Assembly (NCBI RefSeq): GCF_000223905.1
Contig: NC_015948.1
Coordinates: forward strand, 2,108,001 to 2,172,000
DNA length: 64,000 bases
Source of the DNA: Haloarcula hispanica ATCC 33960
GTDB lineage: Archaea > Halobacteriota > Halobacteria > Halobacteriales > Haloarculaceae
Direction of reading: 5' to 3'
Shown here: positions 8,781 through 17,615 of the stretch, one piece after another
How positions within the stretch are numbered: position 1 is the first letter of the stretch
Layout: each line of letters begins with the position of its first letter
The notes under the pieces: generated by a model
Database searches by the model: none
Seen by the model: only the letters and a program-made list of their open reading frames with translations
What the model was told of the DNA's origin: nothing
Translations under genes and position numbers: made by a program

Positions 8781-9257
8781 TCATTCGCCGGTCTCCGCGG
8801 CGATGAGGCGCACCAGTGCAGTAACGAACACCTCGAACAGTCGCCAGACCAAGACGCAACTGATGACGAGCACGGCAAGGACGATGGCGACGAGCCAGAG
8901 AAGGAGGCCGAACTGCAACTCGGTGAGCAGCCCCGTCGCCAGGCCGACGACGAACCCGCCGACGAAGAGACCGCCAGCGCCCTGGAGACAGCGGCGTTGC
9001 CAGCGGTCGAACGCCAGCGCGTCGTCGGCTCCCAGCAGCGATGGCAAGGCGATGCCGAGTCCGGCACCGGCCAGCGCAAGAATAAAGAAAACGCTACCGA
9101 ACAGATACGAGAGCCCGCGGACGAAGCCCGCACTGGACGACGACGCTGTCGGCATCGTCGAGAAGGAGTACAGCACTCCCACCGTGACGACGACCCCCGT
9201 AAACACGAGGACGGCCCGGATGGTAGCGACGACGTACCGGTGCCTGTCCGCTGTCAT
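8781..9257 (-). CDS. Four-helix membrane protein of unknown function
   Basis: A 158-residue integral membrane protein with four clear hydrophobic helices: residues 10-30, 45-73, 92-112 and 115-140. A short Ser-rich external loop, MPTASSSSAGF, follows the first helix. No motif identifies it. It is the first gene on the left side of a divergent promoter shared with the GGGP synthase gene. It ends 62 nt before the Rieske-type gene on the same strand, so read-through is possible but not shown. Confidence 0.78.
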   Translation of the reverse strand: MTADRHRYVVATIRAVLVFTGVVVTVGVLYSFSTMPTASSSSAGFVRGLSYLFGSVFFILALAGAGLGIALPSLLGADDALAFDRWQRRCLQGAGGLFVGGFVVGLATGLLTELQFGLLLWLVAIVLAVLVISCVLVWRLFEVFVTALVRLIAAETGE

Positions 9258-9418
9258 TGTCTGACGATTGTAACATAGCCATCATAAATCTTCGGAGATA
9301 TACGTATAGCGCCGACGCCACTCGGTCGCTATCTGTCTGTCCGGGCGGGCTGTCAGTGTGACCCACTGTGGTCGGTGTATCCGAAGCGGTTATACGGCCA
9401 CGCGCAAGTCTGGCAGGT

Positions 9419-10132
9419 ATGAGCGACTGGGCGGACTGGGACCACATCGTGAAGATAGACCCCGACAAGACGCTGGTCGACGGAGAGACGTTCGAAGACG
9501 TCGCGGCGACGGGGACCGACGCCATCGAAGTCGGCGGGACCACCGGAATGACAGAAGAGAAGATGAAGCGGGTCGTCGACGCCTGCGGGAAACACGACAT
9601 TCCCGTGTATATCGAGCCGTCCAACCCTGCATCGGTCGTCCACAGCGACCGCCACGACGGCTATCTCATCCCGGTCGTGATGAACGCCGGCGACGTGGCA
9701 TGGATCACCGGCGCGCACAAGGAGTGGATACGCATGGACGACGATATCGACTGGTCGCGGACCTTCACCGAGGCCTACATCGTGATGAATCCGGAAGCGT
9801 CGGTGGCGTCCTACACGCAGGCCAACTGCGACCTCGACGCGGACGACGTGGCCGCCTACGCCGAAGCCGCCGAACACCTCCTCGGTCAGGAGATCGTCTA
9901 CGTCGAGTACTCGGGGATGCTCGGCGACACCGACATCGTCGCCGCCGCCGCGGACATCCTCGACGACGCCACGCTGTTCTACGGCGGTGGCATCCACGAC
10001 TACGAATCCGCCCGCACGATGGCACAGCACGCCGACACCATCGTTGTCGGCGACCTCGTCCACGACGAAGGTGTTGACGCGGTGCGAGAGACGGTGAAAG
10101 GCGCGAAAGACGCGACGGCGACGGTCCGGTAG
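9419..10132 (+). CDS. Geranylgeranylglyceryl phosphate synthase family protein
   Basis: Phosphoglycerol geranylgeranyltransferase joins sn-glycerol-1-phosphate to geranylgeranyl diphosphate, the first ether bond of archaeal membrane lipids. The 237-residue TIM barrel shows the family start [13 protein letters not shown], the phosphate-binding region [31 protein letters not shown] and the C-terminal [26 protein letters not shown]. The frame is open 17 codons further upstream, but a TTATAC box at about 9390-9395 puts the leaderless start at the ATG at 9419. Its stop abuts that of the convergent APC permease gene (TAGCTA). Haloarchaea also carry paralogues, so the exact substrate is inferred. 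Confidence 0.93.
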   Translation: MSDWADWDHIVKIDPDKTLVDGETFEDVAATGTDAIEVGGTTGMTEEKMKRVVDACGKHDIPVYIEPSNPASVVHSDRHDGYLIPVVMNAGDVAWITGAHKEWIRMDDDIDWSRTFTEAYIVMNPEASVASYTQANCDLDADDVAAYAEAAEHLLGQEIVYVEYSGMLGDTDIVAAAADILDDATLFYGGGIHDYESARTMAQHADTIVVGDLVHDEGVDAVRETVKGAKDATATVR

Positions 10133-12337
10133 CTAGAACGCCAGCCGTTCGAGCAGTCGGCCGACGACGCCGTCGGGGTGACGTTTCGTGTCCACTTCAA
10201 TCGACGCGTGGTCGCTGTCCTGAATTGCTGACTGCGTAGACCCGTCGTCGTTTGACGTACGAGCCGCGAGCCCACCGTTGTTCGCGTGTATCAGGAGCGT
10301 TCTGTCGCTGTCAGCCGCGTCTATCGCCGCTGAAAACTCCTGTCGGTCGACGAAGGTCCGCTCCGTCGGCACGTCACAGAGGTCCAGCAGATCGTCGTGG
10401 TACGCTTCGAGTTGCTGGCGTTCCTCCGCGGACTGGCGCTCGTCGAGCGGGTAGAGGAACTGGAGGTCGGCTCCGGTCTCCGTCGCGACGGCGTTGCCGA
10501 CGCGGACTTTCAGCGGGTCGTACGGGCCGCGGGTGGTGACAAGCGTGATCGTCTCCAGCGCGTCAAGCGGCTGTGCGTCGACGGCGATAGTGTCACAGTC
10601 GGCCTGTTTCCGGATGCGGTCGATACTGTCACCCAGTAGCGAGTCTTCGAACGACGCACCGCGTTCCACCAGCAGCACATCGACGCCACGCTCGTCGACG
10701 GCGTTGGCGACGGCCCGCTCGGGATGGTGGCTCACGAGTTCGCCGTATTCGACGGGAACATCGAACTCAGCCGCCAGCGTGTCGGTCCGGCACTCGAACT
10801 CGAGGTCGTCGGAGGACTGGACGCCGGAGGCGTAATCGAGGGGCTGCTGGTCGGGTACTTCGTCGAACTGGACGATAGAGAGACTGCTACCGTTGGGTGT
10901 GAGCGCGGCCCCGACTTCCAGCAGTGTCGCTTCGCTCCGTCGCGAGGACCCTTCGGGAAGCGCGACGAGCACGGCAGTCTCCGCCGTCTCGTCGAGTGTC
11001 TCTTCGGTCCGGTCGAGCGCGCGGTCGCCGATGCTCCGGCGGACGGACTCCTTGATCGCGCCCTCTCTGGTGACCCGCGGCCGGACGTAGCCCAGATACC
11101 AGACGACGCTGCCGACGACGATACCGACGGCCCCGACGATCGCGATGAGGCCCATCTGCGTCAGCAGGGCGAAGCCGGTTATGGTGCCGAATATCGGCGT
11201 CCACGGGTACAGCGGCACCTCGAAGGAAGGGTCGTAGTCGGGGGCGTCGCTCTCGCGGAAGCCGATGAGCGCGACGTTAATGAGCGCGAAGACGAGAATC
11301 TTGAACGCGCTCGCGAGCTTCGCGATCTCCAGGATCGGGACGAAGAGAATGAGGAGCAACATTACGCCGCCGGTCAGCGAAATCGCGGTCACCGGCGTCC
11401 CGAACCGGTCGCTGACCGTGCTGAACAGGTCGGGTGCGAGGCCGTCACGGCTCATGGCGAACGGGTACCGCGACGAGGAGAGGATGCCGGCGTTGGCCGT
11501 GCTGACCAGCGCCAGAATCGCCGCGAGAACGACGGCCGCGACGCCAGCAGTTCCCAGCGTCGCCTCGGCCGCGTCCGCGATGGGCGTCGTGCTCCCGGCG
11601 AGTTGGTCGAGCGGGATGACGCCGACGACGACGGCGACGACGAGGACGTACAGCAGTGTGGTGAAGCCAAGCGAGCCGAGCATCCCGAGCGGGATGACGC
11701 GGTCCGGGTCTTCGACTTCTTCGGCGACAGAGGCTATCTTCGTCACGCCCGCGAAAGAGACGAACACGAGGCCGGTCGCGGCGAAGATGCCGCTCGCGCC
11801 GTACTCCCACATCCCGCCGTAACTCGCGGTGTTGACCGCCGGACCGCCGCCGGCGACGAACCAGCCGATCGCCACGAGCATCACCGCGACGATGCCGATC
11901 TGGAGTCGCCCGGTCTGTTCCGCGCCGAGGATGTTGACGAGGACGAGAACGACGGCGAGCGTGATTGCAACCGGACGGATCGGCAGGTCGAACAGAAGGA
12001 CGAGGTACGGCACGCCGCCGACGAGCGCGAGCGCGCCCTTGAACGAGAGTGAGAACCACGTTCCGAGTCCCGAAACTGTGCCAAGCAGCGGCCCCATCGA
12101 CCGCTCGATGTAGACGTACGTACCGCCGGCCTCCGGCATGGCCGTCGCCATCTCGGCCTTGCTGAGTGCGGCGGGCAGCACGAGCACGCCCGCGAGGAGG
12201 TAGGCAGCGATGATGCCGGCCCCGGCGTCTTTCACCGCCAGCGCCGGCAGGATGAAGATACCACTGCCGACCATCGCGCCGATGGATATCGCTACCACTG
12301 ACAGCAGTCCGAGGTCGCGTTCCAGATCCTTGGCCAT
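10133..12337 (-). CDS. APC-superfamily amino-acid permease with C-terminal USP-like tandem
   Basis: A 734-residue transporter. Residues 1-430 form an APC-type permease with about 12 membrane helices, beginning LGLLSVVAISIGAMVGSGIFILPALA, the substrate-binding first helix of the family. From about residue 455, two universal-stress-protein-like segments follow (TAVLVALPEGSSRRSEATLLEVG and ETITLVTTRGPYDPLKVRVG), probably a cytoplasmic nucleotide-sensing tail. A TrkA-like gene and an Lrp regulator lie directly upstream on the same strand; the gap to the TrkA-like gene is only 2 nt. An amino acid or polyamine is the expected substrate, but the sequence does not say which. Confidence 0.92.
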   Translation of the reverse strand: MAKDLERDLGLLSVVAISIGAMVGSGIFILPALAVKDAGAGIIAAYLLAGVLVLPAALSKAEMATAMPEAGGTYVYIERSMGPLLGTVSGLGTWFSLSFKGALALVGGVPYLVLLFDLPIRPVAITLAVVLVLVNILGAEQTGRLQIGIVAVMLVAIGWFVAGGGPAVNTASYGGMWEYGASGIFAATGLVFVSFAGVTKIASVAEEVEDPDRVIPLGMLGSLGFTTLLYVLVVAVVVGVIPLDQLAGSTTPIADAAEATLGTAGVAAVVLAAILALVSTANAGILSSSRYPFAMSRDGLAPDLFSTVSDRFGTPVTAISLTGGVMLLLILFVPILEIAKLASAFKILVFALINVALIGFRESDAPDYDPSFEVPLYPWTPIFGTITGFALLTQMGLIAIVGAVGIVVGSVVWYLGYVRPRVTREGAIKESVRRSIGDRALDRTEETLDETAETAVLVALPEGSSRRSEATLLEVGAALTPNGSSLSIVQFDEVPDQQPLDYASGVQSSDDLEFECRTDTLAAEFDVPVEYGELVSHHPERAVANAVDERGVDVLLVERGASFEDSLLGDSIDRIRKQADCDTIAVDAQPLDALETITLVTTRGPYDPLKVRVGNAVATETGADLQFLYPLDERQSAEERQQLEAYHDDLLDLCDVPTERTFVDRQEFSAAIDAADSDRTLLIHANNGGLAARTSNDDGSTQSAIQDSDHASIEVDTKRHPDGVVGRLLERLAF

Positions 12338-12339
12338 GG

Positions 12340-12846
12340 TTACGCGGTTTCCGGCGTCCGGAGCGATGTTTCGACGGAGCGTTCCAGTTCCGTCGCCAGA
12401 ACGCGTGAGCCACAGATCACCGTCGAGCCAGCCGACTCGAACGCCGGCCGGTTCTGTGGGTCGTTGAGCACGACGACCACGGTTTCGACATCGAACTGTG
12501 TCCGAAGCAGTTGTGTCACGAGGAACGCCCCGTGGTCCGTCTGCATCGATACCAGAGCGACATCGGTCGTTTGGGCCCCGGCGTCCTGAAGAACAGTACG
12601 CTCCCGCCCGTCACCGACTACCACGCGGGTGTCGTCGGGCGTTTGCCCGGCAACGCCGTCGTGGTCGGTGACGAGACAGGCATCGATGCCTCGGTCTAAC
12701 GCCGTTACTACCTCAGACCCGACGTGACGGTCGCTGATGACCAGCACCGACGGGGGGTCGATGTCGTCGTCCACTCGTTCGCGGAGTCCGGTAAGAGATA
12801 CCATGAGTTCGTAGGGGCCGGAGTTACCCGACCGGTATCCACCCAT
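12340..12846 (-). CDS. TrkA-N/RCK-like Rossmann protein
   Basis: A 168-residue protein with the TrkA-N pattern (VLVISDRHVGSEVVTALDRG, then ALVSMQTDHGAFLVTQLLR and VVVVLNDPQNRPAFESAG). It lacks a clean GxGxxG dinucleotide motif, so NAD binding is uncertain. It lies 2 nt upstream of the permease gene and is probably a regulatory partner of it. The start is ambiguous: ATG 12846 is used, but the box GATATTTATC (12861-12870) is only about 20 nt away and would favour ATG 12804 (MVSLTGLRERV). A second AT-rich box, TATATATC near 12900-12910, could serve the longer form. Confidence 0.78.
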   Translation of the reverse strand: MGGYRSGNSGPYELMVSLTGLRERVDDDIDPPSVLVISDRHVGSEVVTALDRGIDACLVTDHDGVAGQTPDDTRVVVGDGRERTVLQDAGAQTTDVALVSMQTDHGAFLVTQLLRTQFDVETVVVVLNDPQNRPAFESAGSTVICGSRVLATELERSVETSLRTPETA

Positions 12847-12930
12847 TGGTTCCGGAAGCCGATAAATATCTAGGAGGTAATTCCGATTCCGGACTATTAT
12901 AGATATATAATCACCTTTCGGAAGATTATA

Positions 12931-13422
12931 CTATTTAGACTCACCCTCGGTATCGTCGTGCCCGAACTGGTGGAACGGCCGGGTGTACTCGTTCCGAATA
13001 AGGTCCTCGTCGACGACCTCCAGTCCGATATCGTTGAGGTCCCTGCCGATTCGGCTCAGGTCGTTCCCGTCGGTTCCGACCACCTCGACGTGGACGTTGT
13101 CGGCCCCGGTCATGACCTCCCGGATGGCAACGACGCCGGACACGTCGAGCGCCCGCTGTGCGACCTCCTCGCGCTCGTGGATCGGTGCCGTACAGACGAT
13201 AAGCGTATGGAGCTGGTACCCCGCGGCCTCGTAATCGACATCGACATCGTAGCCGGCGATAACGCCGGCCTCTTCGAGCTTTGTGATGCGATTCCGAACA
13301 GTTCGTGCGGAGACGTCAAGCGATTCAGCGATCTCACTCGCCGACGTGTGTCTCGCATCCTGCTGGAGCGCGTAGATGATGTTCCGGTCCAGATCGTCGA
13401 TAGGGTACTCCGCGTCGGCCAT
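12931..13422 (-). CDS. Lrp/AsnC family transcription regulator
   Basis: A 163-residue regulator with an N-terminal helix-turn-helix (DDLDRNIIYALQQDARHTSASEIAESLDVSARTVRNRITKLEEAGVI, residues 9-55, written here only as a region) and a C-terminal RAM ligand-binding domain (HTLIVCTAPIHEREEVAQ, then GVVAIREVMTGADNVHVEVVG). Lrp-family proteins form oligomers whose DNA binding responds to amino acids. The TrkA-like and amino-acid permease genes follow on the same strand after 84 nt of AT-rich DNA with its own TATA candidates. Control of that transport operon is therefore the natural inference. Confidence 0.93.
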   Translation of the reverse strand: MADAEYPIDDLDRNIIYALQQDARHTSASEIAESLDVSARTVRNRITKLEEAGVIAGYDVDVDYEAAGYQLHTLIVCTAPIHEREEVAQRALDVSGVVAIREVMTGADNVHVEVVGTDGNDLSRIGRDLNDIGLEVVDEDLIRNEYTRPFHQFGHDDTEGESK

Positions 13423-13570
13423 GTCGATTGTTTCGGCGGCTACCAGTACAAAGGTTCAGGATATTGTCCCGACGCCTTGGTATCGCCCGACTGTCCTCGA
13501 CACTCCGCTGTGGTTCGCCAGCAACACAGGGACTCGCTATGTGGATTCGAGACACAGACGCCGCTGTGTC

Positions 13571-14143
13571 TCAGGGAAGCACCGACTGTTCGGTGAGTGT
13601 CACGGATACTGACGGGTGGTACGCGACCCAGTCCGCATCCTCGTCCGTGCGGTAGGAGAGGGGGACTTCGTCAAAGTAGCCCTGCAACGTGTACGTGCCG
13701 GCAGTTGAAACCCGCCGCCCGATGAGTTCGTACTGCCGCTCGATGGATTCACCAGCCTCCAGCGTTCCGGTGAGTGGGGCGTTGTCTTTGTTCGCTCCGT
13801 TTGGCCGTATCTCGACGGTATCTACCTCCGCATACTCGTCAGTCAGTAGTAAGATGTCGAGTGACCCCGAATCGCCTGCTGAAACCAGTCCTAACACCCC
13901 GAGTGGCCAGACGCCGGTGTTCTTGATGCTGAGGTCCTGTGTCCCAGTGTTTCGGAGGGTTATGTCCAGCCGACCGGGGCTTTCGATCTCGATATCCCGG
14001 TCAACGACTGTCACGTCGAGTGCGAGCGGGTGCGAATCATCTTCGGTTTCAACGCTGGAGATAGTGTACTCGGTATCGCCGAGACAGCCGGCGAGACCGG
14101 ACAGCGCTGCTGTCGACACAGCCAGATACTGGCGGCGGTTCAT
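13571..14143 (-). CDS. Tat-exported lipoprotein linked to an ABC transporter
   Basis: A 190-residue secreted lipoprotein. It begins MNRRQYLAVSTAALSGLAGC, a short twin-arginine signal with lipobox LAGC, so it should be lipid-anchored outside the membrane. The mature part has a beta-rich stretch, RLDITLRNTGTQDLSIKNTG, typical of haloarchaeal NEW-type/immunoglobulin-like domains. It overlaps the upstream ATP-binding-protein gene by 4 nt and is the last gene of a three-gene operon, permease-ATPase-lipoprotein. It could be an accessory component of the exporter or its cargo. It does not resemble a classical solute-binding protein. Confidence 0.82.
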   Translation of the reverse strand: MNRRQYLAVSTAALSGLAGCLGDTEYTISSVETEDDSHPLALDVTVVDRDIEIESPGRLDITLRNTGTQDLSIKNTGVWPLGVLGLVSAGDSGSLDILLLTDEYAEVDTVEIRPNGANKDNAPLTGTLEAGESIERQYELIGRRVSTAGTYTLQGYFDEVPLSYRTDEDADWVAYHPSVSVTLTEQSVLP

Positions 14144-14889
14144 GCGTCCACCGCCTCGGCGTGATCGGAGCCGTCAGTCAGTGTCATGAAGATGTCTTCG
14201 ACTGTCGCGTCAGACGAAAGGTCACAGGTGTCCCGGAGCGCCGGCAGGGTCCCTTCGACAATGAGGTCCCCTTCATAGAGGATCCCGACACGGTCACAGA
14301 CCAGATCGACCTGCCCGAGGACGTGACTGGAGAAGAACACCGTCGCACCGCGTTCGGACTCGGCTTCGACAACATCTCGCACCAGCGCGACGCCGTGGGG
14401 GTCGAGCCCGGTGAACGGCTCGTCGAGAATCAGGAGGTCCGGCTCCCCGACGAGACTCATCGCGAGTGCCAACCGCTGTTCCATCCCCTGTGAGAACTCG
14501 CCAGCGGGTCTTTCGATAGCGTCGGCCAGTCCAACGCGCTCGAGCAGTGCTCGCGGGTCGTCGTCCGTACGCTTCGTATCGATCACCAGTTCGAGGTGCC
14601 GCCGCGCAGACAGCGACGCATACGTCTCGAAGCGGTCGGGACAGATACCGACACGCTGGTGGCAGGCGACGACATCGTTCCACGGGTCGTGGCCGAGAAC
14701 GCGGGCCGTTCCCGACGTTGGTTTGATGTAGTCCATCAGTAGATTGATCGTGGTCGACTTGCCGGCACCGTTCGGGCCGAGGAAGCCGTACACCTCGCCC
14801 TGTGCAACGGTCATGTTCAGCGCATCGAGCGCAACAGTCTCGCCGTACTGCTTCGAAAGCTCGTCGGTCTCGATTGCCGGCGGCGTCAT
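14140..14889 (-). CDS. ABC transporter ATP-binding protein
   Basis: A 249-residue ABC ATPase. The Walker A motif GPNGAGKST lies at about residues 38-46, the signature region is EFSQGMEQRLALAMSLVG, Walker B is LLILDEPFTGLD, and the switch histidine is in VFFSSHVLGQV. The CcmA-like organisation matches ABC-2 export or efflux systems. It overlaps the permease gene upstream and the lipoprotein gene downstream by 4 nt each, so all three should be co-translated. The substrate is unknown. Confidence 0.94.
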   Translation of the reverse strand: MTPPAIETDELSKQYGETVALDALNMTVAQGEVYGFLGPNGAGKSTTINLLMDYIKPTSGTARVLGHDPWNDVVACHQRVGICPDRFETYASLSARRHLELVIDTKRTDDDPRALLERVGLADAIERPAGEFSQGMEQRLALAMSLVGEPDLLILDEPFTGLDPHGVALVRDVVEAESERGATVFFSSHVLGQVDLVCDRVGILYEGDLIVEGTLPALRDTCDLSSDATVEDIFMTLTDGSDHAEAVDA

Positions 14890-15785
14890 GCGAGGTCACC
14901 TCGCTTGAACCGATAGCCGGCCAGTGCCAGCGGGACGACACCCCAGAAAAGCAGTACGACGAGGGCGAGCGATTCGTGAAGGTAGACCGGAACTGGCTGT
15001 CCACTAAAGGCTGCATCAACGACGTACTCGTTGGTTGAGATACCGGGATACAGCACGTCGATGACTGACGTGTACTGGCCACCGGAGTTCGCCAGTCCGA
15101 GTATCCAGTTCGTTACAGTTCGGTACGCTCGACCCGGCGAAAGCCGAAGTATAGCGAACAACAGACCGTCAGCCGGCGGTTCGAGCGGATTAACTGCGTT
15201 GCCGGTCACAGCCAGGTAGAGACGGACACCAACGACTTTCCACCCCAGTGTCAGCAGCAAAAAGAAACCGCCGAAGAGTACGCTGGTGACACGGACTGTG
15301 CTGGTCGTGGCTGCCGATGCCGCTGTTGCGACTGACACGAGCACAACGATGTACAGCACTGTCACCAGAAACACGCCGATGAAACGTAACGGGGAGAACA
15401 GCCCGAACTTGACACCGCCAATCACGCCGAGAATAACTGTTGCGAGGGCAAACGGGAGCACAGCCCCGACACTCCGACCGAAGACCTTGCCGATGAGAAT
15501 ATCAGTTCGCGTGAGGGGCAGTCCAAGCAGGAATTTCAAACTGCCCGACGTGCGCTCCTGAATAATCGACCGATACGTGAGTAACAGGACACCCAGCGGG
15601 AGGAGAAACGACCCGGCCACCTGAACGAAGCCAACCGTGACGTTCGGGCCAAGCACGTCCCAACTCTGGTAGGTGGGACCATACCCCCAGACGACGAGCA
15701 GGGGCGCAAGTATCCAGGTTCCTTTCGATTTGAGTAACGCGACTGCCTCTTTCTGTGCGACGGGAAACCATCGGGGGAGGGCCAT
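14886..15785 (-). CDS. ABC-2 type transporter permease
   Basis: A 299-residue permease with six predicted membrane segments. Its N-terminal cytoplasmic stretch, WFPVAQKEAVALLKSKGTW, and the SLKFLLGLPLTRTDILIGK element are usual for ABC-2 permeases of the NosY/YhaP type. It is the first gene of the operon. A TTTTATATG box at about 15808-15816 on this strand lies about 27 nt before the ATG, giving a leaderless start at 15785. The box is bracketed by GTGT/ACAC half-sites that may be an operator. Confidence 0.92.
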   Translation of the reverse strand: MALPRWFPVAQKEAVALLKSKGTWILAPLLVVWGYGPTYQSWDVLGPNVTVGFVQVAGSFLLPLGVLLLTYRSIIQERTSGSLKFLLGLPLTRTDILIGKVFGRSVGAVLPFALATVILGVIGGVKFGLFSPLRFIGVFLVTVLYIVVLVSVATAASAATTSTVRVTSVLFGGFFLLLTLGWKVVGVRLYLAVTGNAVNPLEPPADGLLFAILRLSPGRAYRTVTNWILGLANSGGQYTSVIDVLYPGISTNEYVVDAAFSGQPVPVYLHESLALVVLLFWGVVPLALAGYRFKRGDLA

Positions 15786-15798
15786 GTTGGCGGGTTTG

Positions 15799-15823
15799 AA
15801 AGTGTATCATATAAAACACACTG
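15799..15823 (-). promoter_or_regulatory. TATA box of the ABC operon flanked by GTGT/ACAC half-sites
   Basis: The core, read on the + strand, is GTGTATCATATAAAACACAC. On the minus strand the TATA element TTTTATATG is centred about 27 nt before the permease ATG at 15785. The outer GTGT and ACAC form a short dyad around it, the size of a repressor half-site pair. The dyad is visible; repressor binding is inferred. Confidence 0.5.
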
Positions 15824-15978
15824 TCAACGGCTACTCTGTTTACACGGCACCGAGCTATCGCTTCGGCCGGGCCTGATCATCAATGGCGTCTTGTCCCGAG
15901 ACCAACCGCGTCCGAGAGGGACCTGCGCCCTCGCCTCGAAAGACTGTTCTTAAGTTAGGCCCACAAGAACCAACGTCC

Positions 15979-17283
15979 ATGGAAAACCGAACCTACACGG
16001 CGGACGCAACGCCGGGTGACACGGTCACCGTCGCCGGCTGGGTCCACGAGATCCGAGACCTCGGTGGTATTGCCTTCCTTATCCTTCGGGACACCACCGG
16101 AAAGATTCAGGTCAAGTTCGAGAAAGACGAGATGGACGACGACCTCGTGGAGACGGGGCTGAACGTCCAGCGCGAGTCGGTCATCTCGGTCACCGGCGAC
16201 GTCGAGGAGGAGCCGCGCGCACCGACCGGCGTCGAAGTCACGCCAGAGTCGGTCGACGTCATCTCCGAGGCCGACCCCGAACTGCCGCTCGACCCCTCGG
16301 GCAAGGTCGACGCCGAACTCCCGACCCGCCTCGACAACCGCACGCTCGACCTCCGCAAGGACGAAGTGAAGGCCATCTTCGAGATCCGCGCAGAAGTCCT
16401 CCGCTCCGTTCGCGAGGCGTTCCGCGACCTCAACTGCACGGAGATCAACACGCCGAAGATCGTCGCTACGGGGACCGAGGGCGGCACCGAGCTGTTCCCG
16501 ATCACCTACTTCGGGCAGGAAGCGTTCATGAACCAGAGCCCGCAGCTGTTCAAGCAGCTGATGGTCGGCTCCGGCCTCGAACGCGTCTTCGAGATCGGCC
16601 CGATCTTCCGTGCCGAGGAGCACAACACGCCGCGACACCTCAACGAGGCGACCTCCATCGACTTCGAGTCAGCGTTCTACGACCACACCGAAGCGATGGA
16701 CGCCTGCGAACACGTCGTCCGGTCCGCCTACGAGGGCGTCGCCGAGAACTGTCAGGACGAACTGGAAGCGCTCGGCCTCGAAGATGAGTTCGCGGCCCCC
16801 GAGGGCGACTTCCCGCGACTCACCTACGAGGACGCCCTGGACCGCATCAACGCCACCGGCGAACTCGACGAGCCGCTGGTGTGGGGCGACGACCTCTCGA
16901 CGGAGGCCGAGCACGTCCTCGGGCAGGAAGTCGGCGAGCACTACTTCATCACCGACTGGCCCAGCGAGATCAAGCCGTTCTACATCAAGGACCACGACGA
17001 CGACGAGGAGGTCTCGACGGGCTTCGACATGATGCACCCGTCGATGGAACTGGTTTCGGGCGGCCAGCGTGAGCACCGCTTTGACCACCTCGTCGAAGGG
17101 TTCGAACAGCAGGGACTGGACCCGGAAGCCTTCGAGTACTACACCAAGATGTTCAAGTACGGCATGCCGCCACACGCCGGCTGGGGCCTCGGCGGCGAGC
17201 GCCTCATCATGACGATGCTCGGGCTGGAGAACATCCGGGAAGCGGTGCTGTTCCCGCGAGACCGACAGCGTCTGAGCCCGTAG
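15979..17283 (+). CDS. aspS: Aspartyl-tRNA synthetase, archaeal type, probably non-discriminating
   Basis: A class II synthetase of 434 residues. The N-terminal OB-fold anticodon domain occupies residues 1-105, motif 2 is [14 protein letters not shown], and motif 3 is [15 protein letters not shown] at the C-terminus. The anticodon domain has His in [11 protein letters not shown], where discriminating archaeal enzymes such as that of Thermococcus have Trp, and it lacks the corresponding Lys further on. I read this as the non-discriminating form, which also makes Asp-tRNA(Asn) for GatCAB; gatB is at 2778. The start at 15979 is preferred over the open frame back to 15883 because TTCTTAAG (about 15946-15953) is positioned for a leaderless ATG there. 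Confidence 0.95.
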   Translation: MENRTYTADATPGDTVTVAGWVHEIRDLGGIAFLILRDTTGKIQVKFEKDEMDDDLVETGLNVQRESVISVTGDVEEEPRAPTGVEVTPESVDVISEADPELPLDPSGKVDAELPTRLDNRTLDLRKDEVKAIFEIRAEVLRSVREAFRDLNCTEINTPKIVATGTEGGTELFPITYFGQEAFMNQSPQLFKQLMVGSGLERVFEIGPIFRAEEHNTPRHLNEATSIDFESAFYDHTEAMDACEHVVRSAYEGVAENCQDELEALGLEDEFAAPEGDFPRLTYEDALDRINATGELDEPLVWGDDLSTEAEHVLGQEVGEHYFITDWPSEIKPFYIKDHDDDEEVSTGFDMMHPSMELVSGGQREHRFDHLVEGFEQQGLDPEAFEYYTKMFKYGMPPHAGWGLGGERLIMTMLGLENIREAVLFPRDRQRLSP

Positions 17284-17615
17284 GAAGCGAGGTTCTGACT
17301 GCAGGGAAGACCCTCGAAATCGCGAGCAGAGCGGGACCGAAGGTCCCGCAGGCAGTCGGGCGGTACCACCGCCCGACGACGGGGAGGAACGACCCGTGAG
17401 CGGCGAGACCTGAGAGCCAGCGGGACGAACGCAGTGAGTCCCGTAGGACCGACAGCGAATCTCTCCATAGGAACCTCGAAACAGCGAGCGCGAGCGTAGC
17501 GATACGCGAGCGCACTGTCTCGCAGCGGTTTGAGTTCGGCAAGTCTTGAGGGATAGCCGCGGATCGACACACTCTATCGGACCGACACGAGGACGGGAGT
17601 ACGACCCGTCCCCAA
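17284..17615. other. Non-coding stretch rich in perfect hairpins
   Basis: This 332-nt stretch after aspS has no convincing gene. It contains several strong inverted repeats: GCGGGACC-GAA-GGTCCCGC (17332-17350), GTCGGGCGGT-ACC-ACCGCCCGAC (about 17355-17377), GGGAC...GTCCC (about 17422-17442), and a GCGAGCGCG...CGCGAGCGC region (about 17486-17514). Short ORFs across it read as arginine/serine-rich shadow peptides. It could be a structured RNA, a decayed palindromic repeat cluster or a complex aspS 3' end. I could not match it to RNase P RNA or SRP RNA. Confidence 0.5.

Noticed and set aside
10724-12052. A 442-codon plus-strand ORF opposite the APC permease
   Set aside because: Antisense of a membrane protein gene; the translation is a charged Arg/Asp/Glu peptide with no fold signature and no promoter.
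13571-14143. Lipoprotein as the substrate-binding protein of an importer
   Set aside because: The transporter is of the ABC-2 export type and the lipoprotein lacks the size and two-lobe pattern of binding proteins.
17139-17572. Two minus-strand ORFs of 121 and 143 codons over the aspS 3' end and hairpin region
   Set aside because: They read as Arg/Ser/Pro-rich shadow peptides through palindromic DNA, with no TATA box at their starts.
17284-17615. RNase P RNA or SRP RNA gene
   Set aside because: I could not find the conserved RNase P core (GAGGAAAGUC-type) or the SRP domain IV loop on either strand.
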